Assembly (NCBI GenBank): GCA_964568075.1
Contig: CAZMOM010000045.1
Location: 1-19,740 of the forward strand
Source: MnTg04 sp964568075
GTDB lineage: Bacteria; Pseudomonadota; Gammaproteobacteria; Steroidobacterales; MnTg04
Length of the DNA: 19,740 nt
Direction of reading: 5' to 3'
Positions 1 through 7,178 of the stretch are shown one piece after another. The notes beneath the pieces are model-generated. The model made no database searches. It was not told the origin of the DNA and worked only from the letters and a program-made list of their open reading frames with translations. Both the position numbers and the translations under genes were made by a program. Position 1 is the first letter of the stretch. Each line of letters opens with the position of its first letter.

Positions 1-4
1 AAGT

Positions 5-49
5 GTTACCTATGTCTCCGGTATAATCTGTAACCCATGTCTCCAGTAT
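5..49. repeat. Pair of 20-bp imperfect direct repeats at the window edge
   Basis: Positions 5-24 and 30-49 match at 17 of 20 bases and share the core ATGTCTCC, separated by five bases. From general knowledge, similar strings with an ATGTCTCCGGT core occur at the ends of some IS481/IS3-type insertion sequences, so this could be the inner or outer end of an element lying mostly outside the window. No transposase is visible here, so the identification is only a suggestion. The repeats lie just downstream of the tRNA-Arg gene in the direction of transcription. Confidence 0.4.
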
Positions 50-63
50 GGACCTTGATTTAA

Positions 64-140
64 TGGCGCGCCCGGAGAGATTCGAACTCCCGACCGCCTG
101 GTTCGTAGCCAGGTACTCTATCCAGCTGAGCTACGGGCGC
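64..140 (-). tRNA. tRNA-Arg (anticodon ACG)
   Basis: The minus strand folds as a complete 77-nt tRNA with the 3' CCA encoded at 64-66. The acceptor stem pairs GCGCCCG with CGGGCGC. The D arm contains AGCTCAGCTGGATAGAG, the anticodon loop reads CTACGAA, giving anticodon ACG, and the T arm contains GTTCGAATC. ACG, read as ICG after deamination by TadA, decodes CGU, CGC and CGA. It lies 20 bases downstream of tRNA-Ser on the same strand, matching the serV-argV arrangement after csrA in gammaproteobacteria, so the two are probably cotranscribed. No clear terminator is visible between it and the window edge. Confidence 0.97.
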
Positions 141-160
141 TATGTTTTTCAACAAATTAG

Positions 161-251
161 TGGCGGAGAGGGAGGGATTCGAACCCTCGAAGGGCTTTTA
201 ACCCTTACTCCCTTAGCAGGGGAGCGCTTTCGACCACTCAGCCACCTCTCC
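161..251 (-). tRNA. tRNA-Ser (anticodon GCT)
   Basis: The minus strand gives a 91-nt class II tRNA with a long variable arm and an encoded CCA at 161-163. The acceptor stem pairs GGAGAGG with CCTCTCC, the D arm reads GGCTGAGTGGTC, the anticodon loop CTGCTAA gives anticodon GCT for AGC/AGU codons, and the T loop GTTCGAATC is intact. It sits between csrA and tRNA-Arg(ACG), the usual gammaproteobacterial order. Its first 20 nt (232-251) are repeated twice upstream, at 402-421 and 572-591, without the rest of the tRNA. Only this copy can fold into a tRNA. Confidence 0.97.
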
Positions 252-323
252 GTACTTTCTCTTTTTACAATCGGGCTATCTCGCCAGATTTCTAAATTCC
301 TTCGTTTCTCATGGTCAGGGCAT

Positions 324-338
324 CCAGGTTTTTCCTGG
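324..338. repeat. Small hairpin in spacer copy A of the tRNA-Ser array
   Basis: CCAGG and CCTGG pair perfectly around a five-base T loop (A on the minus strand). The same hairpin is kept unchanged at 494-508 in the second spacer, in the best-conserved part of the unit. Confidence 0.6.
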
Positions 339-440
339 CAAATTACTAGAGTTCAGTCCGCAGCAATCATCGTCCCGTTTACCAGCTCTTTCCGCGGACT
401 GGACCTCTCAGCCACCTCTCCGTACTTTCTGTCTTTTCGA

Positions 441-457
441 CTGGCGATTTTCGCCAG
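441..457. repeat. Perfect 7-bp inverted repeat in spacer copy B
   Basis: CTGGCGA and TCGCCAG pair around three bases. The matching segment of the other spacer (271-287) has lost the pairing on one arm. In the minus-strand transcript this would be a strong short hairpin about 20 nt upstream of the second truncated tRNA-Ser copy. Confidence 0.55.
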
Positions 458-634
458 ATTCTTGAATTCCTTTGTTTCAAATGGCCAGGGCATCCAGGTT
501 TTTCCTGGCAAATTACTAGAGTTCAGGCCGCAGCAATCATCGTGCCATTTACCAGCTCTTTCCGCGGACTGGACCACTCAGCCACCTCTCCGTTCTTTCC
601 TTTTCTGGCCTTTTTGACCAGCAAAGGGTCGCAA

Positions 635-663
635 ATAATACTGGTCCACCGACCTTTGGTAAA
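635..663 (-). promoter_or_regulatory. Likely sigma-70 promoter of the tRNA-Ser/tRNA-Arg transcript
   Basis: On the minus strand a -35-like TTTACC (658-663) is followed by a 17-base spacer and a -10-like TATTAT (635-640). The segment just after the -10 reads TTGCGACCC, a GC-rich discriminator of the kind found in stringently controlled stable-RNA promoters. It lies after the csrA stop and before the first truncated tRNA-Ser copy. The -35 half overlaps a 13-bp palindrome (CCTTT GGT AAAGG, 653-665). Transcription start is not demonstrated. Confidence 0.5.
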
Positions 664-680
664 GGCCTTGTCATTGTCGG

Positions 681-905
681 TCAGGTGTCTGCAGCGGAAT
701 CTCCTGACTCGGCCTGACCGGCCTGCGCGGCCTTCGCCTCTTGTTCTTTTCTGATTCGCTCGAAGATTTCCTCGCGGTGTACGGGCACTTCTTTTGGTGC
801 ATTAATGCCAACGCGTACCTGGTTGCCTTTGACCCCCAACACGGTGACGGTTACGTCCGTCCCTATCATCACCGTTTCTCCAACTCGCCTCGTCAGAATA
901 AGCAT
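681..905 (-). CDS. csrA: Carbon storage regulator CsrA
   Basis: CsrA (RsmA) is a small dimeric RNA-binding protein that recognises GGA motifs in mRNA leaders and controls translation and stability, affecting central carbon metabolism, motility and biofilm. The 74-aa product starts MLILTRRVGE and keeps VTVLGVKGNQVRVGINAPKE and VHREEI, including the conserved Arg near residue 44 that contacts RNA. The tail after about residue 57 is longer than in E. coli CsrA (61 aa) and is Ala/Glu/Gln-rich. The start at 905 is chosen because it gives the universal MLIL start and has GGAGG about 8 bases upstream. An ATG at 920 would add five residues and would overlap that ribosome-binding site. It lies downstream of lysC (gap about 100 bases) and upstream of the tRNAs. 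Confidence 0.97.
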   Translation of the reverse strand: MLILTRRVGETVMIGTDVTVTVLGVKGNQVRVGINAPKEVPVHREEIFERIRKEQEAKAAQAGQAESGDSAADT

Positions 906-1006
906 CTTGCTTTCCTCCATGCCCTTTTGGGCGATCCCTTTTTATTATTCCTTTACCCCGGGGGCGTCCTTTTCCTTTATTCCTGCCCGGGTTTGACCGG
1001 TCCGGA
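906..1006 (-). promoter_or_regulatory. csrA leader rich in GGA motifs, probable CsrA autoregulatory region
   Basis: The minus-strand leader between the lysC stop and the csrA start holds seven GGA triplets between 983 and 913: at 983-981, 975-973, 969-967, 951-949, 937-935, 918-916 and 915-913. The last two form the Shine-Dalgarno sequence. A 12-base hairpin (GCCC TTTT GGGC, 921-932) lies directly upstream of it. E. coli CsrA represses its own translation through several GGA sites including one over the ribosome-binding site, so the same loop is likely here. This is inferred from motif density, not shown. Confidence 0.55.
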
Positions 1007-2242
1007 TCAGCCTGTCCCGGCCGCCGGTTCCTGGTCCAGTCCGAAGGCCTGGTGCAGACAGCGCACCCCGTCCTCCAGTCGTGCCTCGTCCACCAGCACC
1101 GAGATGCGAATTTCCGATGTGGACACTATGCGCACGTTGATGCCCTGCTCCGCCAGGGCCTCCAGCAAGGTAGTGCCGACCCCCGCGTGCGAGCGCATCC
1201 CGGCGCCCACCACGGATATCTTGGCTACCCGTTCCTCTGTGCGGACCGCGGCGCCATCCATGCCCTTGGCCGCCGCCCGAACCAGCTCACCGGCGCGCTC
1301 ATGATCCTGCCGGTGAACCGTAAAACTGATATCCACATGTCCATCACGCGGCGCATTGAGGACGATCATGTCCACGTCGATACGCGCCTCGGACAGTGGT
1401 TTGATGAACTGGAGTGCCATGCCGGGCTGGTCCGGAATGCTGATGACGGTAATTTCCGCCTCGTCCCGGTTAAACGCAATCCCTGACACCACCGGTGCTT
1501 CCACACCCGCCTCCTGCAGACTGATCAGCGTTCCGCTGCCCGGCTGAAAGCTGGACATCACGCGCAAGGGTACCTTGTATTTACCGGCAAATGCCACTGC
1601 GCGGTTCTGCAGCACCCGCGATCCCTGGCCTGCGAGCTCTATCATCTCCTCGAATGTGATGTTTGCAAGCAGCCTCGCCTGCGGAACCATCCGCGGATCG
1701 GTCGTATATACGCCTTCCACATCGGTCAGGATCTGGCACTCGTCAGCCCCTAACGAGGCGGCCAGCGCAACAGCCGTGATATCCGAGCCACCCCGGCCGA
1801 TGGTGGTCGTGTTGCCTGATTCATCGACGCCTTGAAACCCGGTGATAACGGGGACGCAGCCTGCCGCGATGTCGCGTTCCAATACGTCTGTGTCGACGCC
1901 GGTAATACAGGCCCTGCCGGGGACCGCCTCGGTACGGATTCCGAGCTGGGCGCCGGTGTAGGAGCGGGCGGGACAGCCGAGCCGTCGCAGAATGATTGCC
2001 ATGATCGAGACCGAGACCTGTTCGCCGGTGGCCAGTAACGCATCGAGTTCGCGGGGATCGGGTTCGGGACAGGCGCTGCTGGCAAGATCATAAAGTCGAT
2101 CGGTGCTGTCACCCATGGCCGAAAGCACGAGCACGACCTGGTGCCCCTGTTCGCGCAGTTCCATCGTGCGTCTGGCGTGATTTTCCATCAGCGCGACCGA
2201 TGCCACCGATGTACCACCGTATTTCTGGACGATCAGCGCCAT
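1007..2242 (-). CDS. lysC: Aspartate kinase (aspartokinase)
   Basis: This enzyme phosphorylates L-aspartate to 4-aspartyl phosphate, the first step toward lysine, threonine, methionine and diaminopimelate. The 411-aa product begins with the kinase motif KYGGTSV (7-13) and carries TTTIGRGGSDITAVALA (145-161) and TDVEGVYTTDPR (173-184), which bind nucleotide and substrate. Two ACT regulatory domains follow, roughly 265-340 and 345-405, so feedback inhibition by lysine and/or threonine is expected. Length and layout match the monofunctional Pseudomonas-type LysC of about 410 aa, not the longer E. coli LysC or the ThrA fusion. It sits 48 bases after alaS and 101 before csrA, an order known from pseudomonads. 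In that family an internal start can yield a separate regulatory subunit; I could not confirm one. Confidence 0.96.
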   Translation of the reverse strand: MALIVQKYGGTSVASVALMENHARRTMELREQGHQVVLVLSAMGDSTDRLYDLASSACPEPDPRELDALLATGEQVSVSIMAIILRRLGCPARSYTGAQLGIRTEAVPGRACITGVDTDVLERDIAAGCVPVITGFQGVDESGNTTTIGRGGSDITAVALAASLGADECQILTDVEGVYTTDPRMVPQARLLANITFEEMIELAGQGSRVLQNRAVAFAGKYKVPLRVMSSFQPGSGTLISLQEAGVEAPVVSGIAFNRDEAEITVISIPDQPGMALQFIKPLSEARIDVDMIVLNAPRDGHVDISFTVHRQDHERAGELVRAAAKGMDGAAVRTEERVAKISVVGAGMRSHAGVGTTLLEALAEQGINVRIVSTSEIRISVLVDEARLEDGVRCLHQAFGLDQEPAAGTG

Positions 2243-2290
2243 AGGTTCAGTTCGCTCTCATCGGGTGGCCTCTTTATCCGCGCGCTGCCA

Positions 2291-4918
2291 TCAACCGCCA
2301 AGCGCGCTGGCAACCAATGACGAAACGCTGGCCAGCGCAGCGTCCAGCTTTGACGGATCACTGCCGCCGGCCTGGGCGAAGTCGGGGCGGCCGCCACCCT
2401 TACCGCCGACCGCCTCGGCGACCGCGCCGATGATCTTGCCGGCATTGAGAACTTTTAGCTGGTCCTTGCTGACCCCGGCGGCCAGCCGGACTTTACCGCC
2501 CTCCGCCGCTCCGAGAACGACGACGGAGCTGCCGAGTTTGTTCTTGAGTTGGTCCACGGCGTCCCTGAGCGCCTTCGCGTCGGCGCCATCGATGCGCCGG
2601 GCCAGAACCTTGACCCCCTGCACGTCAACCGCTTCGCTGACCGGGTCCACGCCCTGCCCGCTGGCCAGTTGACCGCGCAATGCGGCCACCTCTTTTTCGA
2701 GTTGCCGGTTGCGCTCGACCAGGTTTTGTACCTTTCCGGTCAGTTCCGAACGACCGGCCTTCAGCAAACCACCGAGCGCATTGAGCGCGTCTTCTTCCGC
2801 CTGCAGCCAGGCCATCGCTCCCTCGCCGGTCACCGCTTCGATGCGACGGACGCCCGAGGCGACACCGGTTTCCTGCGTAATCTTGAAAAAGCCGATATCA
2901 CCGGTGCGTCGAACGTGGGTGCCGCCACACAACTCGGTGGAGAAATCGCCCAGGCTCATGACGCGAACCCGGTCGTCGTATTTCTCGCCAAACAAGGCCA
3001 TCGCACCGGCGCCGATCGCATCGTCATAGCTCATGGTCCGGGTCTGTGCCTCTGTATTCTTCCGGATCTCGAGGTTGACCGCACTCTCGATCCCGGATAA
3101 CTGCTCGGCGCTGACCGGTTCGAAATGAGAAAAATCGAAACGCAGCCGGTCTGGTGCAACCAGCGAACCTTTTTGGGTCACATGATCGCCAAGTGATTTA
3201 CGCAGCGCCGCGTGCAACAGGTGGGTGGCCGAGTGATTCAGAACAATGTCATTGCGTCGCTCGGCATCGACCGCAGCGGAAAGCTGGTCGCCGATTTTGA
3301 TCTTGCCTTTGACGAGTGTGCCGATGTGCACGATGGCAGCGCCGGATTTCTGACTGTCCTCGACCCGGAACTCGACCCCTTTCGCGCTCAACACACCGGT
3401 ATCGCCGACCTGGCCGCCGCTTTCACCGTAGAACGGTGTGCGATCGAGTACAACCGCTCCACTATGACCGCCAGAGAGCGAGTCGACCTCGTCACCATCG
3501 ACATATAACCCGGCCACCTTCCCTTCATCTGCAAGTTTGTCGTAACCTACAAACGACACTTTTTTCTCCACCTTTGTTGTCGGTGCATGCCCGGTTAATG
3601 ACATCTTTCCCGCTGGCACGCTAACAAACTTGCTGGCCGCCCTCGCGCGGTCCCGCTGGGCTTCCATCGCGACATCGAAACCGGCGCGATCGATACTCAG
3701 GCCCCGTTCGCGCGCGATATCCGCCGTCAGGTCCAGCGGAAACCCGAAGGTATCATACAACTTGAAGACTGTAGCGCCCGGGATTTCCTTGCCCTTGAGA
3801 CCTTCGATAGCGCCTTCGAGCAAACCCATGCCCTGGCTCAGCGTTTCGGCAAACCTCTGCTCTTCCTGCAGCAACATTTTCTCGACATGCGCTTGCGCTT
3901 TTTTCAGTTCCGGGTAGGCCTTGCCCATCTCCTTGACCAGGGGCTTGACCAGTTTGTAAAAAAACGGGTCTTTCATGCCCAGCATGTATCCGTGCCGGAT
4001 CGCGCGCCGGATGATCCGGCGCAGCACATAGCCGCGGCCTTCGTTCGATGGTAGTACGCCATCGCAGATCAAAAAACTGCAGGCGCGGATGTGATCGGCG
4101 ATCACCTGCAGCGATTTGTTGCGCAAATCTTTGGTGCCGGTCAGTTTGGCCGCAACCTTAATCAGGTTTTTGAACAGGTCGATTTCGTAATTGCTGGCGG
4201 TGCCCTGCATGACAGCCGCCATGCGCTCGAGACCCATGCCGGTATCCACCGATGGTTTCGGCAACGGCGTCATCTCGCCATCGGCGGACCGGTCGAATTG
4301 CATGAACACCAGGTTCCAGATTTCGACGTAGCGGTCGCCATGTTCGTCCGCCGAACCCGGCGAGCCACCTGCAACGGCCGGTCCGTGGTCGTAAAAGATT
4401 TCGCTGCACGGTCCGCATGGCCCCGTTTCGCCCATAGCCCAGAAGTTGTCTTTCTTGCCGTGGCGAGAGAATCGCTTCGGGTCAACACCAATATGCTGCA
4501 ACCAGATAGCGGCTGCGTCGTCGTCTTCTTCATAAACGGTGATCCAAAAACGCTCGGGCGGCAGCTGCAGGTCTTGCGTCAGGAATTCCCAGGCGAATTC
4601 GATTGCTTCCTTCTTGAAGTAATCGCCGAAGCTGAAATTGCCCAGCATCTCGAAAAACGTATGGTGCCTCGATGTGTAGCCGACATTCTCGAGATCGTTG
4701 TGCTTACCGCCGGCCCGCACGCAGCGCTGCGAACTGGCTGCCGTTTTGTAAGGGCGTGTTTCCTGGCCGGTGAAAACGTCCTTGAACTGCACCATGCCGG
4801 CATTGGTAAAAAGCAAGGTTGGATCGTTGCCGGGTACCAGCGAACTGCTGGCCACGACCTTGTGGCCCTTGCGGGCAAAAAAATCGAGAAACGCTTGTCT
4901 GAGTTGCGCGCTGTTCAT
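2291..4918 (-). CDS. alaS: Alanine--tRNA ligase
   Basis: AlaRS charges tRNA-Ala and clears mischarged Ser- and Gly-tRNA-Ala. The 875-aa product is full length (E. coli 876). The class II catalytic core is at the N-terminus, with a motif 2 region around SSQRCVRAGGKHNDLENVG (62-80) and motif 3 GMGLERM (227-233). The editing domain has zinc ligands H562 and H566 (HSATH) and C664 and H668 (CGGTH). The C-terminal DHHA1 region ends with the glycine-rich GKGGGRPDFAQAGG (839-852). It lies between recX (13 bases upstream) and lysC, consistent with one recA-recX-alaS-lysC transcription unit. The start at 4918 gives the family's MNSAQLRQAFLDFF beginning. Confidence 0.98.
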   Translation of the reverse strand: MNSAQLRQAFLDFFARKGHKVVASSSLVPGNDPTLLFTNAGMVQFKDVFTGQETRPYKTAASSQRCVRAGGKHNDLENVGYTSRHHTFFEMLGNFSFGDYFKKEAIEFAWEFLTQDLQLPPERFWITVYEEDDDAAAIWLQHIGVDPKRFSRHGKKDNFWAMGETGPCGPCSEIFYDHGPAVAGGSPGSADEHGDRYVEIWNLVFMQFDRSADGEMTPLPKPSVDTGMGLERMAAVMQGTASNYEIDLFKNLIKVAAKLTGTKDLRNKSLQVIADHIRACSFLICDGVLPSNEGRGYVLRRIIRRAIRHGYMLGMKDPFFYKLVKPLVKEMGKAYPELKKAQAHVEKMLLQEEQRFAETLSQGMGLLEGAIEGLKGKEIPGATVFKLYDTFGFPLDLTADIARERGLSIDRAGFDVAMEAQRDRARAASKFVSVPAGKMSLTGHAPTTKVEKKVSFVGYDKLADEGKVAGLYVDGDEVDSLSGGHSGAVVLDRTPFYGESGGQVGDTGVLSAKGVEFRVEDSQKSGAAIVHIGTLVKGKIKIGDQLSAAVDAERRNDIVLNHSATHLLHAALRKSLGDHVTQKGSLVAPDRLRFDFSHFEPVSAEQLSGIESAVNLEIRKNTEAQTRTMSYDDAIGAGAMALFGEKYDDRVRVMSLGDFSTELCGGTHVRRTGDIGFFKITQETGVASGVRRIEAVTGEGAMAWLQAEEDALNALGGLLKAGRSELTGKVQNLVERNRQLEKEVAALRGQLASGQGVDPVSEAVDVQGVKVLARRIDGADAKALRDAVDQLKNKLGSSVVVLGAAEGGKVRLAAGVSKDQLKVLNAGKIIGAVAEAVGGKGGGRPDFAQAGGSDPSKLDAALASVSSLVASALGG

Positions 4919-4931
4919 CTTCTAAACTGGC

Positions 4932-5459
4932 CTACTCGTCCTGTTCGCCAATATCCGTATCGCCGGCGTCGCCGGTGCCGGCGCCCGCCGCCACCGCCGC
5001 CCTGATCTGATCATGGGTAAATCCGCGATATTGAAGAAATCGCGACTGGCGTGCCTTGTCCTTATAACGGCCGGGTGCCCGGCTGCCAAATTTGCTTTGC
5101 CGTACATCCTGCGCGAGCCTGCGCCAATCGACTTGCAACCCTGCGATAGCGCCATCGATCTGCTCTGCCGAAACGCCCCTTTGTTCGAGCTCCTTGCGAA
5201 TCCGGGCAGGTCCCTGGCCTCGTTGCATCCGGTTATGAGCATAGCTTTCCGCGAAGCGGGAGTCACTTTGCAATCCCTCTGCAGTCAGGCGATCGATCGT
5301 TGATTTCAGCGTTTCCGGCCGAATGTTTCGCTGGCCGAGCTTGGCGATCAATTCCTTCCGGGAATGCTCCCGGCGCGCCAGCAGATTCATCGCCAGGCGT
5401 CTGGCCGCAGACTCGTCCAGCGGGTCTTGTGCGGAATCAGGCTTCCTTTGCCAGCTCAT
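4932..5459 (-). CDS. recX: Recombination regulatory protein RecX
   Basis: RecX binds RecA filaments and limits recombinase and coprotease activity. The 175-aa product has the three-helix repeat character of the family: ARRLAMNLLARREHSRKEL, then GQGPARIRKELEQRGVSAEQI, then RFLQYRGFTHDQIRAAV near the C-terminus. The ATG at 5459 lies inside the last codons of recA, so the genes overlap by 23 bases in different frames and translation is probably coupled. A later Met (residue 24) would remove the overlap but also part of the N-terminal region. recA-recX is a conserved pair. The C-terminal tail is acidic (DTDIGEQDE). Confidence 0.93.
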   Translation of the reverse strand: MSWQRKPDSAQDPLDESAARRLAMNLLARREHSRKELIAKLGQRNIRPETLKSTIDRLTAEGLQSDSRFAESYAHNRMQRGQGPARIRKELEQRGVSAEQIDGAIAGLQVDWRRLAQDVRQSKFGSRAPGRYKDKARQSRFLQYRGFTHDQIRAAVAAGAGTGDAGDTDIGEQDE

Positions 5460-6480
5460 TCGGAGCTTCGGTTTCGACCTCCACCACCTTGGTCGGCAGC
5501 AGCTTGGTGCGCAGGGCTTTTTCGATTTCCGCGGCCTGATCCGGGTTGTCGATCAGAAACTGACGGGCATTGTCCTTGCCCTGGCCGATGCGCTGGCCGT
5601 TGTAGCTGTACCAGGCACCCGATTTCTCCACCAGCCCGTTCGCGACGCCCATTCCGATCAACTCGCCCTCGCGGGAAATTCCCTTGCCATAGTGGATTTC
5701 AAACTCGGCGGTTCTGAACGGCGGCGCCACCTTATTCTTGACGACCTTGACCCGGGTCTCGTTGCCAATGATTTCATCGCCTTTTTTGATCGCACCGATG
5801 CGGCGGATATCGAGACGCACCGTGGCATAAAACTTCAGCGCGTTACCGCCGGTCGTCGTTTCCGGGTTGCCGAACATGACACCGATCTTCATGCGGATCT
5901 GGTTGATAAACACGACGATCGTGTTCGAGCGGCTGATGTTGCCGGCCAGCTTGCGCAACGCCTGCGACATCAATCGCGCCTGCAGGCCGACGTGATGGTC
6001 GCCCATGTCGCCCTCGATTTCGGCCTTTGGCGTCAACGCGGCGACCGAGTCGATGACGACGATGTCCACCGCACCCGAGCGCACGAGCATATCGGTGATT
6101 TCAAGAGCCTGCTCGCCCGTATCGGGCTGGGAGATCAGCAACTCGTCGACATTGACGCCGATATTGCCCGCATAAACCGGATCGAGCGCGTGCTCTGCGT
6201 CCACGAAAGCGGCTGTTCCGCCCAATTTCTGGCATTCGGCTACGATCTGCAGGGTCAGCGTCGTTTTACCGGACGCTTCCGGACCGTAAACCTCGATCAC
6301 CCGCCCCCTGGGAACGCCGCCGATACCCAGCGCTACGTCCAGCGCGAGAGAACCGGTCGATACCGCCTCGATGTCCCGTACCGCACCCGCGTCTCCCAGA
6401 CGCATGACCGAGCCTTTACCAAACTGTTTTTCGATCTGCGCGAGCGCCGCGGCAAGGGCTTTTTTCCTGTTGTCGTCCAT
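5437..6480 (-). CDS. recA: Recombinase RecA
   Basis: RecA forms ATP-dependent filaments on single-stranded DNA, drives strand exchange and triggers LexA self-cleavage. The 347-aa product is full length, beginning MDDNRKKALAAALAQIEKQF. Walker A is GPEASGKTT (66-74). The sequence from VDIVVIDSVAALTPKAE (Walker B and loop L1 side) through NQIRMKIGVMFGNPETTTGG (L2) is intact. The C-terminal tail has several Glu residues but is less acidic than in E. coli. A 110-base gap separates it from thpR, so it probably has its own promoter. No E. coli-type LexA box (CTG-N10-CAG) is visible in that gap (see findings). Confidence 0.99.
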   Translation of the reverse strand: MDDNRKKALAAALAQIEKQFGKGSVMRLGDAGAVRDIEAVSTGSLALDVALGIGGVPRGRVIEVYGPEASGKTTLTLQIVAECQKLGGTAAFVDAEHALDPVYAGNIGVNVDELLISQPDTGEQALEITDMLVRSGAVDIVVIDSVAALTPKAEIEGDMGDHHVGLQARLMSQALRKLAGNISRSNTIVVFINQIRMKIGVMFGNPETTTGGNALKFYATVRLDIRRIGAIKKGDEIIGNETRVKVVKNKVAPPFRTAEFEIHYGKGISREGELIGMGVANGLVEKSGAWYSYNGQRIGQGKDNARQFLIDNPDQAAEIEKALRTKLLPTKVVEVETEAPNELAKEA

Positions 6481-6590
6481 TCATCACCTGTTTTCGAGTT
6501 GGTTCCCGGAGGCAGGGCTGGCTACGGGAAAGAGTCATTATTCCACATTATCGCCCTCTTCACAGCCGCGTTTTTCGGTCGACGACCCGC

Positions 6591-7169
6591 TTATTCGGCA
6601 GCGTTTCCCGGGTTCTCTATCGACAGGGGCCAGCGTTGAAGAACCCGGTACACGGGCCCTGTCGAACGGGTTTCGGACGACACCAGGACAAAGTCCCGGA
6701 GACGCCACCGCAGGACCCCGGGGGCACCCAGTTCCGGCTTTTTCGCGATCTTGCGGGCGAGCGTCATATGCGGTCGAAAACGGCGGTTTTTGGGGTCATA
6801 GCCACAGCGTCGGAGTGACTGCGAGAGGCGGGTTACCAGCTTCTCGAGCTCAGCCGGCAGATCGGCGGCCGCCAGGTAGCAAACCCCGGCACGGCGAAAA
6901 AAACCGTAATGATCCAGATCCACGCTAAAGCCAGGAGCGCCGCTGATGCCATCGGCCGCCCGGATCACGCACGGATAGATGTCGCTGGCGACGTTACCGA
7001 GAAAAGCCAGTGTAATGTGCAGGTTGTCGGTACTGACCGGTCGCGCGCCGTTGTCGGCAAGAATCTGTCGGATCTTGCCGGTGGTGTTTACCAAACGTGC
7101 GCGAAATTCATCATTCGGCCAGAGCGCGAAGAACAGGCGCTGGACATTCACCGAGCCGGCTTCGCTCAC
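6591..7169 (-). CDS. thpR: RNA 2',3'-cyclic phosphodiesterase (2'-5' RNA ligase family)
   Basis: ThpR belongs to the 2H phosphoesterases. It opens 2',3'-cyclic phosphates on RNA and was first described as a 2'-5' RNA ligase acting on tRNA halves. The 192-aa product keeps both catalytic motifs, H51-I-T53-L and H134-M-T136-L, and the LFFALWP opening near residues 12-18 typical of the family. The start codon at 7169 is GTG; another GTG six codons in (VNVQRLF) could be used instead. It lies upstream of recA on the same strand. The MITE-like palindrome at 7179-7326 ends ten bases before its start, so its translation initiation region was reshaped by that insertion. Confidence 0.93.
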   Translation of the reverse strand: MSEAGSVNVQRLFFALWPNDEFRARLVNTTGKIRQILADNGARPVSTDNLHITLAFLGNVASDIYPCVIRAADGISGAPGFSVDLDHYGFFRRAGVCYLAAADLPAELEKLVTRLSQSLRRCGYDPKNRRFRPHMTLARKIAKKPELGAPGVLRWRLRDFVLVSSETRSTGPVYRVLQRWPLSIENPGNAAE

Positions 7170-7178
7170 GGCACCTGC

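Larger units (their letters stand above)
232..591 (-). repeat. Tandem 170-bp array carrying truncated tRNA-Ser 5' ends
   Basis: The sequence repeats with an exact period of 170 bases. The 20 nt forming the 5' end of tRNA-Ser (232-251, acceptor strand plus the start of the D arm) recur at 402-421 (one mismatch) and 572-591 (identical). Each partial copy is followed, in the transcription direction, by a 150-nt spacer (422-571 and 252-401). The spacers match at about 129 of 150 positions, and the tRNA-distal 91 bases at 87 of 91. The array lies between the likely promoter and the functional tRNA, so it should form the tRNA leader transcript. It resembles in principle the rtT repeats of E. coli tyrT, which carry tRNA 3' ends, but here the 5' end is duplicated. 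Confidence 0.85.

Noticed and set aside
232..591. Tandem repeats as a CRISPR array
   Set aside because: Only three 20-nt copies with near-identical 150-bp spacers, and the repeat is tRNA-Ser sequence; CRISPR spacers are short and unique.
48..617. Open frame of 189 codons on the plus strand
   Set aside because: It runs antisense through both tRNA genes and the tandem array and contains the array's repeated sequence as repeated peptide; it is a by-product of the repeats.
4091..5005. 304-codon frame on the plus strand
   Set aside because: Antisense to the well-conserved alaS; typical shadow frame in GC-rich DNA, with no recognisable motif.
5323..6639. 438-codon frame on the plus strand
   Set aside because: Antisense to recA and recX, both certain genes; composition is a mirror of recA codons and no domain is recognisable.
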